Below, in pieces: positions 17,903-28,100 of a stretch of DNA of 64,000 nt; positions within the stretch are counted from its first letter, which is position 1, and every line of letters starts with the position of its first letter. Position numbers and translations under genes: made by a program. The notes under the pieces were generated by a model. That model was given only the letters and a program-made list of their open reading frames with translations. It was not told where the DNA came from and searched no databases. The stretch comes from Desulfobacteraceae bacterium (GTDB taxonomy: Bacteria > Desulfobacterota > Desulfobacteria > Desulfobacterales > Desulfosarcinaceae), in the NCBI GenBank assembly GCA_024230435.1, contig JAAERL010001167.1, forward strand, positions 62,001 to 126,000, given 5' to 3'.

Positions 17903-19726
17903 CTAATTTGACCTGGTTGATTTTATTTCTTCAACCTTTTGATTGTAAAAATAAATAACCTCCCGCCTGCTCAGCATGCCGATGAGTTTGGATGGATCAT
18001 CGGTATCAACAACAGGCAGGCTATCGATATTTTTGGTTGTAAACTTTTTCAAAACCATATTCAGGTCCTCATCCGGACTCGTGGTGATAATGTCAGATGT
18101 GCCAATGTCTTTCATTACAACCAAGTGCTCTATTTCAGGAGAAAATAAAACTCCCCTCACATCATTGATTGAAAAGACACTGATTAGACGGCCCTGCCCA
18201 TCCATTACCGGAAAATAGTGCTGCGTAGTTTCGGAAAAATAACGTTTGAACTCGAGAAAAGGCATATCCTGGGGAATTTGCCTTACTTTTTTTATAAGAT
18301 GGATAATATCCTGCACGTTAATGGATTGCAGCACATCCACAAAGAAATCCCCGCTATGGGCTGGAGAATTCAGCTTGCTTTGCACCTGACGGTTAAAAAT
18401 GGTCCAGCGCCTGGAAGCAAGATAGGCAACGGAACAAACCAGCAGGCTAGGCAGCAGTAAATGGTAAGAATTGGTCATTTCGGAAACAAAAATAATGGTG
18501 GAAATTGGCGTATTGGACACGGTGGTAAAAAAACCGGCCATCCCGACGACCACAAAAGCTCCGGGCTCAGTTACAATTGAAGGCATCAAGTTGTGAAAGC
18601 TTTTACCCACAACTCCGCCGAGGGATCCACCGATGACAATTGAGGGACCAAAAACACCACCGCTGCCCCCCGAACCGATTGAAAAAGAAGTCGTCAATAT
18701 CTTTCCAAACGCGAGAGTCAATAAAAAAAAGATACTCAACTCATTAAACAACGCCTTTTGAGCGAACCCGTAACCGAACGCCAAACAATGGGGCCAATAA
18801 AACCCAACCAGTCCGGTTAATAACCCGCCTAAAGCCGGTTTGAGATGATTTGGAATCTTTTTGATCCTGTGGAACACATCGATGGTCCCATAAAACATTT
18901 TGATATAAAATATGCCTGCGCCAACCAACACTATCGAAAGCACCAGGTACGGCCCCAATTCCAGCGGGTTCTGGAATTTAAACGGCGGCGAATCAAATAA
19001 TGATCCCCAGCCGAAAACCAGGCAAAACACGCAGTACGCCACAACAGAAGAAATTCCGGCCGGGATAATCACTTCAGACTCAAATTCCGGTTCACGGTAA
19101 AGGACTTCGGCGGCAAATAAAGCACCGGCCAAAGGCGCCCGGAAAATACTTCCAACGCCGGCGCCGATCCCGGCAGCCATCATGATACGCCGATCCCGAT
19201 CGGAAAGATTGAGTTTTGTAGCCAAAAAAGAGCCAAAGCCGGCCCCGATTTGGGCAATTGGCCCTTCACGCCCGCCTGAACCGCCGGTTGTCAGGGTTAT
19301 GGTGCTGGCAATGGTTTTTATAATGGGAACTCTGCTGCGGATAAAACCGCCCTTGTTGTGATAGGCGTTAATGGCGGCGTCTGTACCATGACCTTCGGCT
19401 TCCGGAGCAAAGGTATACACCAGCCAGCCGCTGAGCAAGCCTCCAAGAGCCGGTAAAAGGAAAAGTATCCAGCGATTGAATTCACGAGTGGTCGGTTCCA
19501 AAAGATGATGCTCGCCCGCTGGCGGCGGCGGGCGGTAACCGGCCATTAAATCCATAAAGTAATGTATTCCCAGCTGGCACATATAATGAAAAACGATAGC
19601 GCCAGATCCGGCGATCAGCCCTATTGCCACGAAAAAAAACGCCCATTTACCGGCCGATACGAAATCAAACGAGTTGTTTTCCCGGACGGCGGCAATCATA
19701 TTTTTAAAATGGGAAGAAGCAGACAT
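17903..19726 (-). CDS. clcA: ClC-family chloride channel/transporter with CBS pair
   Basis: 607 residues. The membrane domain has ClC selectivity-filter motifs GGSGGREGPIAQIGAG (about 147-162) and GSGGSGGVFGPSIVIGG (about 350-366). The gating Glu is in GREGP. A C-terminal tail (about 470-600) holds two CBS domains that bind adenine nucleotides (LISVFSIND, LIGMLSRREV). It moves Cl- in exchange for H+ or by diffusion. Its ATG overlaps the stop codon of the upstream aminotransferase gene, so they are co-translated. Confidence 0.92.
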   Translation of the reverse strand: MSASSHFKNMIAAVRENNSFDFVSAGKWAFFFVAIGLIAGSGAIVFHYMCQLGIHYFMDLMAGYRPPPPAGEHHLLEPTTREFNRWILFLLPALGGLLSGWLVYTFAPEAEGHGTDAAINAYHNKGGFIRSRVPIIKTIASTITLTTGGSGGREGPIAQIGAGFGSFLATKLNLSDRDRRIMMAAGIGAGVGSIFRAPLAGALFAAEVLYREPEFESEVIIPAGISSVVAYCVFCLVFGWGSLFDSPPFKFQNPLELGPYLVLSIVLVGAGIFYIKMFYGTIDVFHRIKKIPNHLKPALGGLLTGLVGFYWPHCLAFGYGFAQKALFNELSIFFLLTLAFGKILTTSFSIGSGGSGGVFGPSIVIGGSLGGVVGKSFHNLMPSIVTEPGAFVVVGMAGFFTTVSNTPISTIIFVSEMTNSYHLLLPSLLVCSVAYLASRRWTIFNRQVQSKLNSPAHSGDFFVDVLQSINVQDIIHLIKKVRQIPQDMPFLEFKRYFSETTQHYFPVMDGQGRLISVFSINDVRGVLFSPEIEHLVVMKDIGTSDIITTSPDEDLNMVLKKFTTKNIDSLPVVDTDDPSKLIGMLSRREVIYFYNQKVEEIKSTRSN

Positions 19727-21042
19727 CAGACAACATTTTCCAAATCTCGAACACCTTGCAAAATCGTATCAAAAAGATCGTTAATCTGATCTTCATCAAT
19801 ACAGGAAAAGGCGACTCTTAAATCGTAATCACCCAAGGCAATCAGCCCCACGCCGTATTTTTCCAGCAAATGGCTTCGCAGGTGTTCGGCCTTTATTTTC
19901 TTCAATTTCAGACACATGAAATACCCGGAATTAAATGGATACGGTTTCCATGCATCTTGATACTTTGAATCGGCAAGTACTTGTTTAACCTTTAGCGCTC
20001 GGCGTTTAAGAATTGTAAATTTTTCCTGTTTTTCTTCCGGGTTGCGCTCATCCTGCAAAGATTGCAGTAAAACGGTTTGCCCCAGATGTGACGCATTGGA
20101 GATGCATCCCCGGATCGAGCCTGCGCTTTTTTTCTCCAAGGCTTCATACACGCTAGAAATATTTTCATTATTTTGCAATCCATAAGTAATAAAACCGATA
20201 CGCAATCCCCATACAAAATTTTCCTTGGTCGCGCCATCGAGTTTTACGGCCAAAAGGTTGGGATGCTGACCGCATAGCCTGGCAAAAAGTGATTCTTTAC
20301 ATACCTGTTCATCATAAAACAAACCAAAATAAGCATCATCCAAAACGGCAATGATGCGGGCGCCTTTTTCAGCGGCGCCTTTTAAAATGCGCACAATTTC
20401 ATCAGCCTCTGAATTGCTGATGGAGTATCCTGTTGGATTTTGAGGAAAATTCAACAAAACAACGATTTTTTCGTGATTGGCGGCCTCTTTTTCAATGGTT
20501 TGCTTAAAGGCGGAAAGATTAAATCCATCTTGCTCATTGAACAGCGGGAAATGACTTAAACGCGCTCCATTGCGAACGCCGAAAATCATGTTGTAATTTC
20601 CCCACAATTTATCCGGTAAAATAATCACATCCTGTGCATCGACCCACATATCCGCAAACGTGCTCACTGCGTGAGTAATACCGCAAGTGACAACCGGCAG
20701 GCTTATGGTTTTGCCCTTCAGGGATGGATTTTTTGCAAACAGATCTTTCTGCCATCGTTTACGCAGGGCCGGAATGCCAAAAGACGGGGCATAGGTTAGA
20801 GCCTCACTGGCCTTTACACCGCTAATCGCCGACATGACCGAGTCAAAGCACATCGTATGGTTATTTTCCTTGGCGATGCCGATGGTGGCATTGATTTTAT
20901 GAGCCATCTGCTTGGCTTCAGCGCTTTGGCTCAAAATTCCTTTCGGGAAAAAAAGCTGCCGGCCAACGCTAGACAACATGCTTAAAATCGCAGGATTGGA
21001 TTTCTCAATCATTTGATTAAGTTCGAGGGCGAGTGGATTCAT
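19726..21042 (-). CDS. PLP-dependent class I/II aminotransferase
   Basis: 438 residues from ATG 21042 (AAAGG nine bases upstream; a TTG three codons earlier is also in frame). The fold-type I pattern is visible: NFPQNPTGY (substrate/cofactor Asn), a VLDDAYFGLF Asp segment, and DGATKENFVWGLRIGF where Lys is the likely Schiff-base lysine followed by an Arg. The amino acid substrate is not identifiable. Coupled with the chloride transporter gene, for no obvious reason. Confidence 0.82.
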   Translation of the reverse strand: MNPLALELNQMIEKSNPAILSMLSSVGRQLFFPKGILSQSAEAKQMAHKINATIGIAKENNHTMCFDSVMSAISGVKASEALTYAPSFGIPALRKRWQKDLFAKNPSLKGKTISLPVVTCGITHAVSTFADMWVDAQDVIILPDKLWGNYNMIFGVRNGARLSHFPLFNEQDGFNLSAFKQTIEKEAANHEKIVVLLNFPQNPTGYSISNSEADEIVRILKGAAEKGARIIAVLDDAYFGLFYDEQVCKESLFARLCGQHPNLLAVKLDGATKENFVWGLRIGFITYGLQNNENISSVYEALEKKSAGSIRGCISNASHLGQTVLLQSLQDERNPEEKQEKFTILKRRALKVKQVLADSKYQDAWKPYPFNSGYFMCLKLKKIKAEHLRSHLLEKYGVGLIALGDYDLRVAFSCIDEDQINDLFDTILQGVRDLENVV

Positions 21043-21428
21043 ACGTTTCAACCTTTTTTTAAAATGGAATTTAACTCAGCCTTTGTCCACGCCGAGCATT
21101 ACTCAAAATCAAAAAATTTTATAAACAAAACCGGAAAAAATGCCGATCCTGTGCGGACATTGCCTGACAGATCGCGTGTGAACTCATACAAGTGGACTTC
21201 AGACGTGTCAAGTCTAAACCCTAACGCAAGGTAAACAGCCTAACAAAACTTAGAGCCTGTTAGACAAAATTAATAATACGAATTTGCCGCAACCGTAAAT
21301 CGAATTACCAGATCCGCCGTTACCGGCAGCTATAGGACTGAATTGGCAACTTGTTTTTTTTAGATGTAACGAACTTTAGCATTGATTTAAAAAAAAATGG
21401 ATAAAAAATAAAGATCTGCAGCAACTAA
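21043..21428. other. Intergenic region upstream of the aminotransferase
   Basis: No gene was recognised. The promoter of the aminotransferase-clc pair should lie here on the reverse strand; no strong match was found. Confidence 0.4.
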
Positions 21429-21463
21429 AAAGCCCCGCCTTGATAAAACTAAAGGCAGGGCTT
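21429..21463 (-). terminator. Rho-independent terminator of the PxxKW gene
   Basis: Read on the reverse strand, AAGCCCTGCCTTT and AAGGCGGGGCTT pair around an AT-rich loop with one mismatch, then TTTTT follows. It lies 21 bp beyond the stop of the reverse-strand small protein. Confidence 0.75.
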
Positions 21464-21483
21464 AGGAGTAAAAACCATATACA

Positions 21484-21762
21484 TTAGCGGCTTCCCCGTT
21501 TGGATGCTTTCAGCGGATTGATTTTCGCTTTTGCCGCAACAGGTTTGCTGGTAATGTGGGTTGCCAGATTGCAATTTCCGTTTTTCCATTTCTTGGCGGG
21601 TTCAGGACAAGCGGTGCAGTACCACCCAGTTTCAATTTCCGATGCCCGGTTGCACCCCTGGCAGGCCTCAACCACTTCGTGGCAGAGCCCTGCATTGTAA
21701 CTGCAACCTTTAGCGGTCATAAAAGTGCACTCACTGCCTTTACGAATCGTTTGACAAATCAT
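21484..21762 (-). CDS. PxxKW-family cysteine-rich small protein
   Basis: 92 residues from ATG 21762 with AGAGGTGAT upstream. Cysteines occur in CQTIRKGSEC, GCSYNAGLC, ACQGCNRA, YCTACPEPAKKW and NCNLATH; the PEPAKKW segment defines the PxxKW family found in sulfate-reducing Desulfobacterota. The nine or so cysteines could bind iron-sulfur or zinc. The C-terminal tail is Lys-rich. It has its own terminator and is probably monocistronic. The function of the family is unknown. Confidence 0.8.
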   Translation of the reverse strand: MICQTIRKGSECTFMTAKGCSYNAGLCHEVVEACQGCNRASEIETGWYCTACPEPAKKWKNGNCNLATHITSKPVAAKAKINPLKASKRGSR

Positions 21763-22232
21763 TAGTATCACCTCTTTCTATCTTGTTTTTTTGCTATCCT
21801 GCTTTTTGTTATCTTGATATAATTTGTTTTGCATAAAAACAGGCCAGCGTTAAAGAACATCTGGCCTTTTTTCGCAAGTAGGGTCCGCTCGCCGTATAAT
21901 CAAGTGCAATTGGGTTGTCAAGGAATTTTTCAGGCGATGATTAGTTTTGAGCTGTTTATAAAACCGGGCGGATTTAAAAATTCATTTTCTAATTTAAACC
22001 ATTTCAGATACGGTTAAAAAACGGTTGCTGACAACATCGGCTGTTTGCCCCGAAGCTTTAGGCAATTTGCAGTCAAAGAATATACTAATCGCTTTAGCGA
22101 TGAAAAAAATCATCCAAATTCATTGGGCCTTTGTCTTGGACCGTTCAAACCCGTTGCATCTTTGGATAACATGCTATAAAAATGTGTGCGCAGTTACCGG
22201 AAATATCACAAATTAAGGAATACAAAAAAACT
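21763..22232. other. Divergent intergenic region
   Basis: 470 bp between the PxxKW gene and kdsD. A TATAAT occurs at 21818-21823 without a good -35, and a hairpin with T-tract lies at 21841-21872. No coding sequence was supported. Confidence 0.4.
21841..21872 (+). terminator. Hairpin with T-tract, no gene upstream
   Basis: AGGCCAG (21841-21847) pairs with CTGGCCT (21861-21867) and TTTTT follows. No forward gene precedes it, so it may end a small RNA or leader, or stop reverse transcription coming from the other side (a T-run also follows on that strand). Confidence 0.5.
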
Positions 22233-23234
22233 ATGCCAACTCAAATCAACCAGCAGCATGTTATAGATGAAGCTATTGAGGTTCTTCGACTGGAGGCTGA
22301 CAGCATTTTAAAACTTTCAGAACGCGTCAATCATACTTTTGTTAGAATGGTTGACGCGATTTGCAGCACCAGGGGCCAGGTCATCGTGGGCGGCATCGGC
22401 AAATCTGGCAATATTGCCAGAAAAATTTCAGCCACCTTAAACAGCACCGGCACACGATCATTTTTCCTTCACCCGGTGGAAGCCATGCATGGCGACTTGG
22501 GCATGGTAAGCCCCGATGATATTTTAATTGCCTTGTCCGCCAGCGGTGAAACCGGCGAGATGAACATTTTGCTGCCCAGCATTCGAAAAATCGGATGCAC
22601 CATTGTAGCGTTTACCGGCAATGCAAAATCGACACTTGCCCACTATAGCGATATTATCATAGATGTAAGCGTTGAACGTGAAGCCTGCCCTTTGGGACTG
22701 ACCCCGACGTGCTCAACAACAGCCATGCTGGCAATGGGCGACGCCTTGGCGGTTGTTTTGATAAACTGCAAGCAATTTAAAAGTGATGATTTTAAAAAGT
22801 ACCATCCCGGCGGCGCCTTAGGACAACGGTTGGCCGGAAAGGTAAGTGATATTATGCTGACCGGTAAAGCAATTCCCTCGGTGCATGTATCCACCCCTAT
22901 ACCTGATGCGCTTTGTGAAATGAACCGCCACAGCATCGGTGTTATTTTAATAAAGGACAATAGATGCATCCTAAAAGGTATCATCACGGATGGAGATATA
23001 CGCAGGGCGGTAGCCGATGAAGTACCTATCAGCACAATGAAAGCCGATATGCTGATGACGCAAAATCCGCATCATGCAACACCGGACACACCGGCTTACG
23101 ACGCGCTAAACACCATGGAAAGATATGAAATCACAGTGCTGCCGATCACTGATAAAAACGGTAAAATTGAAGGTATTCTTCATCTGCACGATATATTGGG
23201 CAAAGGTGAATTTAAATTTAACGGTAATTATTAG
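22233..23234 (+). CDS. kdsD: D-arabinose 5-phosphate isomerase (KdsD/KpsF/GutQ)
   Basis: 333 residues from ATG 22233, with AAGGAA about 14 bases upstream; an in-frame ATG at 22182 is less likely. A SIS domain (VVGGIGKSGNIARKI, about 47-60; ALSASGETGEM) is followed by two CBS domains. It isomerises ribulose 5-phosphate to arabinose 5-phosphate, the first committed step to Kdo of lipopolysaccharide. waaA, which uses Kdo, is two genes away. It is probably co-transcribed with the downstream phosphofructokinase gene (26-bp gap). Confidence 0.92.
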   Translation: MPTQINQQHVIDEAIEVLRLEADSILKLSERVNHTFVRMVDAICSTRGQVIVGGIGKSGNIARKISATLNSTGTRSFFLHPVEAMHGDLGMVSPDDILIALSASGETGEMNILLPSIRKIGCTIVAFTGNAKSTLAHYSDIIIDVSVEREACPLGLTPTCSTTAMLAMGDALAVVLINCKQFKSDDFKKYHPGGALGQRLAGKVSDIMLTGKAIPSVHVSTPIPDALCEMNRHSIGVILIKDNRCILKGIITDGDIRRAVADEVPISTMKADMLMTQNPHHATPDTPAYDALNTMERYEITVLPITDKNGKIEGILHLHDILGKGEFKFNGNY

Positions 23235-23260
23235 GACTGTATTACCCGGAGGGATTTAGT

Positions 23261-24592
23261 ATGAAGGACATGTCGCTTATTGATGAAAAAAATTACACCC
23301 ATATCGACAGCCTGGGAAAAACCAATATTCAATCTCCTTTGCAAACGGAATATAAAAGCCGCAACCAACCGTTTATTTCAAGTAATGATAAGATCCTGGT
23401 CCATATCCGCGACTCTGAGTTAGCAGACCTTAAAGGCCGGAATATTTCACCGCCGAGCTTCGAATTGGCCGGTCCAAGGGAAAAAATTTATTTCGATCCG
23501 AGCAAATTGCGCTGTGCATTGGTCACTTGCGGTGGATTGTGCCCGGGATTAAACGACATTATTCGATCTGTGGTTCTGGAATTGTATTATCATTACGGCG
23601 TGCGCAACATCTATGGCATGCGCTACGGCTTACAAGGCTTTATCCCCCGTTACGGTCATGAAGTTATAGATTTGAAGCCATCTTCGGTAAGAAATATACT
23701 CGATATGGGAGGATCAATTTTAGGCTCATCCAGAGGCCCGCAGGATATTGGTGAAATTGTTGATTGCTTAGAGCGCATGAATATCGGAATTTTATTCATA
23801 GTTGGCGGAGACGGCACTATGAATGCCGCAGGAACCATCGCCGATGAGATTCTTCAACGCAAACTCAAAATTAGTATTGTTGGAATTCCCAAGACAATCG
23901 ATAACGATATTTATTTGGTGTCCCGGTCGTTTGGTTTCGATACCGCAGTTGAAATTTCCACCCAGGCAATCATTGTAGCGCACAACGAAGCCCAAGCCTA
24001 TCCGAATGGCATAGGTTTAATCAAATTAATGGGACGGTATTCCGGATTCATTGCAGCCACAGCCGCTCTGGCCCAGCAGGATGTCAACTTTGTGCTCATC
24101 CCCGAAGTTGACTTTGAATTGGAAGGTTCCCACGGTTTGTTCACTGCTCTGGAACAACGCTTGAAAGAAAGGGGCCATGCCGTTATCGTAGCTGCTGAAG
24201 GCGCCGGCCAACGATTTTTTGAAAACGCCGATCAAGAGCATGATGAATCAGGCAATATCCGATTGAAAGACATCGGCATTTTTCTCAAAAACGCAATTAT
24301 CAACCACTTTAAGTCGAAAAACACCCAAATCAATATAAAATATATCGATCCGAGCTACATAATCCGAAGCTTGCCCGCAAACGCCAACGATAGTGTATTT
24401 TGCGGCTTTTTAGGCCGCCATGCGGTCCATGCGGGCATGGCCGGCAAAACAAAACTAATTATCTCACGCTGGAACAACCATTTTGTCCACGTGCCAATGA
24501 AATCTTCTTTGGGCAAACGAAAACAAGTTTCACCCGGGGGCGAGTTGTGGTCCGCAGTGCTTGAGGCAACAGGGCAAAGGATCCTTTTGTAA
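23261..24592 (+). CDS. ATP-dependent 6-phosphofructokinase, long clade
   Basis: 443 residues with a ~75-residue N-terminal extension before CGGLCPGLND. The GGDGTMNAA motif has Gly rather than the second Asp of pyrophosphate-dependent enzymes, indicating ATP use, while PKTIDNDI keeps a Lys normally seen in the PPi type; this mix is typical of the 'clade X' ATP-PFKs. The reaction is fructose 6-phosphate to fructose 1,6-bisphosphate. A GGAGGG ribosome site precedes the ATG. A class II aldolase gene lies 4 kb downstream. Confidence 0.87.
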   Translation: MKDMSLIDEKNYTHIDSLGKTNIQSPLQTEYKSRNQPFISSNDKILVHIRDSELADLKGRNISPPSFELAGPREKIYFDPSKLRCALVTCGGLCPGLNDIIRSVVLELYYHYGVRNIYGMRYGLQGFIPRYGHEVIDLKPSSVRNILDMGGSILGSSRGPQDIGEIVDCLERMNIGILFIVGGDGTMNAAGTIADEILQRKLKISIVGIPKTIDNDIYLVSRSFGFDTAVEISTQAIIVAHNEAQAYPNGIGLIKLMGRYSGFIAATAALAQQDVNFVLIPEVDFELEGSHGLFTALEQRLKERGHAVIVAAEGAGQRFFENADQEHDESGNIRLKDIGIFLKNAIINHFKSKNTQINIKYIDPSYIIRSLPANANDSVFCGFLGRHAVHAGMAGKTKLIISRWNNHFVHVPMKSSLGKRKQVSPGGELWSAVLEATGQRILL

Positions 24593-24630
24593 ATCTAAAT
24601 AGGCGCTATTCAAACTTGCCGATTTTACCG

Positions 24631-24648
24631 AACCCGCCGATACGGGTT
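24631..24648. terminator. Possible short terminator between convergent genes
   Basis: AACCCG and CGGGTT pair around a 6-base loop between the stops of the phosphofructokinase and waaA genes. The T-tract is short on either strand, so efficiency is doubtful. Confidence 0.35.
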
Positions 24649-24651
24649 TGC

Positions 24652-25968
24652 TCAATCTTGCAGTAACCGGCAAACCATCAGTGCATGTTTTTTAGCCGCA
24701 CCCTGGTGAAGATAAACAGCATCGCGAGCCGCCTGACCAGCCAAGGCGGCTTTTTCAGGAAATTTAAGCCAATGAATCGCCGTATCGGCCATATCCCGAG
24801 CATTGTTCACCATAACTCCGCCGCCGGCCTTTTCAATAAGATCACGGGCCTCCTGGAAATCTTCCATTGATGGTCCGAACATAACAGGCTTGGCCAGCCA
24901 GGCGGGTTCAAGCACATTTTGTCCGCCTTTTGGAACAAGGCTGCCACCGCAAAAAACAAAATCGGCGGCGCCATACGTTTTGGCCAATTCTCCGATAGTA
25001 TCCAAAACAACGACAGGCCCTGGCCGCTTAGATGAAGAATATTTAGATGAAGAACGCGCCAATCCGGTTCTCAATTGATAATTCAATCCCTTTTCCCGAA
25101 GGTGTTGCTCAATGATGCGTGTCCGCTGAATATGCCGCGGAGCAAGAATAAGAAGGGTTTTGGGAAATATTCGCCGAATGGATAAAAAAGCATCGATGAC
25201 AAATTCTTCCTCAAAGTGGCGCGTGCTTCCGGCGACGAATACAGGTGTAGTCTCATCAATATGATAAAGGGCTTTTACATGATTTATATCATCGGTATCT
25301 GCACGGATAAGGCAATCAAATTTTGCGTTTCCATTGACACACATTCGATGCGCGGATGCTCCCAGCGAACCGATACGCTTCATGTCCGCCTCTGAAATCA
25401 TGCTCAAAGCGTCAAGATGATCTAACGTGTAGCGCAGCAAAGGACGAATTTTATGATAGCCGCTTATGGTCCTGGCGGAAATACGCCCGTTGAGCAAGAC
25501 CGTCCTGACCCCCATTTTGTGAGCGTTCACAATCATATTCGGCCACAACTCGGTCTCAAGAAGGCCCAATACCCGTGGCCGAACTAATTGCAACGCCCTT
25601 TTTGTGGACAAATTCAGATCAAAGGGAGCATAAAAACACACCGCCCATTGACCGGCCGTATCAACAGCGTGTTTTTGCCCCTGCTCTGTTGATGTGGATA
25701 ATGCAATCCGGCATTCGGGCAGCATTTGTTTCAAAGCCCTAATGATTGCCGCAGCCACATTTACCTCACCTACGGAAACCGCATGCAGCCATACATCAAA
25801 ATTGTTCCGGAAATCATAACGCAATGGTTTTGGATAAACGCCAAGCCTCTGATAGAGCCACGACCGCCGCCTGCCCAGTAAAGCATAACGGAGCCACAGC
25901 GAAGGGATCAAAGCGCAAGCACAAAGGTTTGCGAACAAATTATAGGCCAGATGTATAGCAGAACTCAT
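24652..25968 (-). CDS. waaA: Kdo transferase
   Basis: 438 residues. An N-terminal membrane anchor precedes the Kdo-transferase domain (WLHAVSVGEVNVA, ETELWPNMI) and a GT-B glycosyltransferase C-terminal half with GGSLVPKGGQNVLEPAW. It adds Kdo to lipid A precursor at the cytoplasmic face of the inner membrane, linking with kdsD in LPS core synthesis. Its ATG overlaps the stop of the upstream lipoprotein gene. Confidence 0.93.
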   Translation of the reverse strand: MSSAIHLAYNLFANLCACALIPSLWLRYALLGRRRSWLYQRLGVYPKPLRYDFRNNFDVWLHAVSVGEVNVAAAIIRALKQMLPECRIALSTSTEQGQKHAVDTAGQWAVCFYAPFDLNLSTKRALQLVRPRVLGLLETELWPNMIVNAHKMGVRTVLLNGRISARTISGYHKIRPLLRYTLDHLDALSMISEADMKRIGSLGASAHRMCVNGNAKFDCLIRADTDDINHVKALYHIDETTPVFVAGSTRHFEEEFVIDAFLSIRRIFPKTLLILAPRHIQRTRIIEQHLREKGLNYQLRTGLARSSSKYSSSKRPGPVVVLDTIGELAKTYGAADFVFCGGSLVPKGGQNVLEPAWLAKPVMFGPSMEDFQEARDLIEKAGGGVMVNNARDMADTAIHWLKFPEKAALAGQAARDAVYLHQGAAKKHALMVCRLLQD

Positions 25969-28031
25969 GGCTGGCTCAATTCAACAAAGCGGCCTTGCTT
26001 GACTTGCAGCAGTGTGAGATATTTTATTGCCTCGCCTGTGTCGGTGAAAAGCGTTTCGCCGGTTACGCCCTCTTGGAAATGGGTTTGAGATAAGGCATCC
26101 CGGAACGAGTTGCGCAGCTTTATGTCTGGCTGGGCAAAAATGCCAAACAAAAGCTTGGCCGTATCAAAAGCATAGGCTTCAATAATGCCCGGCTCCTGAT
26201 CGTAGACTTGCTGATAAGTCTCAATAAACTTGCGTATAATGGGCGATTTGCTGTCTTTGAAAAAGCCGTCCGCCAAAATTGCATGATCAATGTAGTCATT
26301 TGACATATCGATCAATTTTTTTGAATGCCACAAATTGGTGCCTGCCAAATAAATATCTCTGATGTCATGGTAGGCCAACTGCGGAATAATGAGCCCGGCT
26401 TTTTTGGGCGCATCAGGGATAAACAGCACGTCGAAATCAACGGCAGGCTCTTGGCTGCCGCTGCTGCGGGACCGCCCAATGGCAGGGCCGCGTGTGCGGT
26501 CCTGATCCGGCTGCTGGAAATAAAGCCCGGTAAGCCGCCCCACCGGGTCCGGCAAAACTCTTTCAAGCCGATTCTTGGATTTAATCATTTTATCAACATA
26601 GGGATCATCCCGAACACGTACTACAGAAGCAGTTTGTAAATCCTTTGGAAATTTGTAATTCAGTCCCACCAGCTTTCTGATCGGCTCGGCAAAATCGGTA
26701 TTTTGGGGATTATAGGCCTCTATACCCACAACATGCCCCCCCTGGTGGGCAATCTCATCCCAAAAAAGCTTCATAAACCTTTTCCCATAGGGTTCATTGG
26801 GGTACAAAATGGCAAACTCATTGAGTCCGAGGCTATTGATAAAATAGTCAGCCAGGGTCTTTACCTGGTTTTTCGGTGTAATAAAGTGACGGAAAATATA
26901 ATTTCCGATCAACGGAACATCCGCTTTCTGGGTAATCGTCAGCATTGGAATGTGCAGGCGTTGGGCCTCCCGTGCCGCTTCGGCAGCCGTGATTATCGGC
27001 CCTATAATAGCGCCTACCTTGGCAGCGGCAAGTTCGCGCACCAGCTGAACCGATCTGCTGGGATTCGAAGCGGTGTCTTTTATGACCAATCTAATTGGTA
27101 CAGGCGTCTCACCGCCCTTGCTTGTCCCCAAAGCCAGCTCTATACCATTTAGGGCCCGCTTTCCATAAAGTTCATACGGTCCGGTCAGCGGCAATAAAAC
27201 ACCAACGGTGTATGGGGCAAAGCTCAGATAACGGGTTAATTTTACTGCAAACTCGCGAGCCTTACCGGCATTTATATGATTAGGGTAGGATTCTAAAAAA
27301 ACAGTTATAATATCAAGCGCGTTATCGTATTTTCCACCCTCTGTCAGAACGACAGCATACCGGTACATCAGCAGACTTCTGATCTCATCCTCTTTAATAC
27401 CATCCCAAACGTCTTCAATATCCTCGAGTCTGAGCTGATTGATGGTTGCATTGACCTGGCTGAACCGGGCCAGCCTCTCTTCATCTGATGAAAACTGGAA
27501 AAGCTTATATTCAACGTTTAGCAATTTTCCAATTTTTCCTGTAGCGCGATAGATACTCGACAGCCGGTCATAAAACTTCTGGCGCATGTTCTCCGGCACT
27601 TCTTCACTCATCACAATATCAGCCATTGCCTCAGCCTCTGCAAACTGCTCATTATCAAGATAGATGTCCAGCAGTGCAAGCTGAGTCTGTTTTTTAAATT
27701 TACTGTCGGGATGTTCGTTAAGCAGGCGCCAAAAAAACGCGGTGGCGGCATCCCTTTCTCCCTGTATAAGATAAATAGAACCAATTTTCCAATTCGCCTG
27801 ATCTACACGGGGCCCCTGCGGGTATTGAGCGATGTAGTTTGCAAAACCGGCCATGGCCTGGGACCAAGCCTTTTGCGCATAAAAGGATTCAGCCGTTCTG
27901 AACAACGGCTCACCGGGCGCGTTAGGATCCGGGTCGCCGGGCTGAACCGTTGAAATCAGCGGTTTTGGCGCACAAGATACAATTATCAAACAAATCAAGA
28001 AGAAAAACTTATATATAAAACGAATTATCAT
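25965..28031 (-). CDS. LpoA-like lipoprotein: TPR plus periplasmic-binding fold
   Basis: 688 residues. Signal peptide with lipobox IVSCAP (Cys20) predicts an outer-membrane lipoprotein. The region 45-250 has TPR-like helices (DQANWKIGSIYL, ALLDIYLDNEQFAEAEAM). From about 280 a type I periplasmic-binding domain begins (YTVGVLLPLTGPYELYGKRALNGIELAL). This layout is that of LpoA, activator of penicillin-binding protein 1A, though branched-chain amino-acid receptor-like roles are possible. It overlaps waaA by 4 nt. Confidence 0.82.
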   Translation of the reverse strand: MIIRFIYKFFFLICLIIVSCAPKPLISTVQPGDPDPNAPGEPLFRTAESFYAQKAWSQAMAGFANYIAQYPQGPRVDQANWKIGSIYLIQGERDAATAFFWRLLNEHPDSKFKKQTQLALLDIYLDNEQFAEAEAMADIVMSEEVPENMRQKFYDRLSSIYRATGKIGKLLNVEYKLFQFSSDEERLARFSQVNATINQLRLEDIEDVWDGIKEDEIRSLLMYRYAVVLTEGGKYDNALDIITVFLESYPNHINAGKAREFAVKLTRYLSFAPYTVGVLLPLTGPYELYGKRALNGIELALGTSKGGETPVPIRLVIKDTASNPSRSVQLVRELAAAKVGAIIGPIITAAEAAREAQRLHIPMLTITQKADVPLIGNYIFRHFITPKNQVKTLADYFINSLGLNEFAILYPNEPYGKRFMKLFWDEIAHQGGHVVGIEAYNPQNTDFAEPIRKLVGLNYKFPKDLQTASVVRVRDDPYVDKMIKSKNRLERVLPDPVGRLTGLYFQQPDQDRTRGPAIGRSRSSGSQEPAVDFDVLFIPDAPKKAGLIIPQLAYHDIRDIYLAGTNLWHSKKLIDMSNDYIDHAILADGFFKDSKSPIIRKFIETYQQVYDQEPGIIEAYAFDTAKLLFGIFAQPDIKLRNSFRDALSQTHFQEGVTGETLFTDTGEAIKYLTLLQVKQGRFVELSQP

Positions 28032-28100
28032 AGGGAATATTTCATCCTTTTTGAAAACAAGACGGCTTATCCTGAGTTGAACTTATCCTTGATAAACTAT

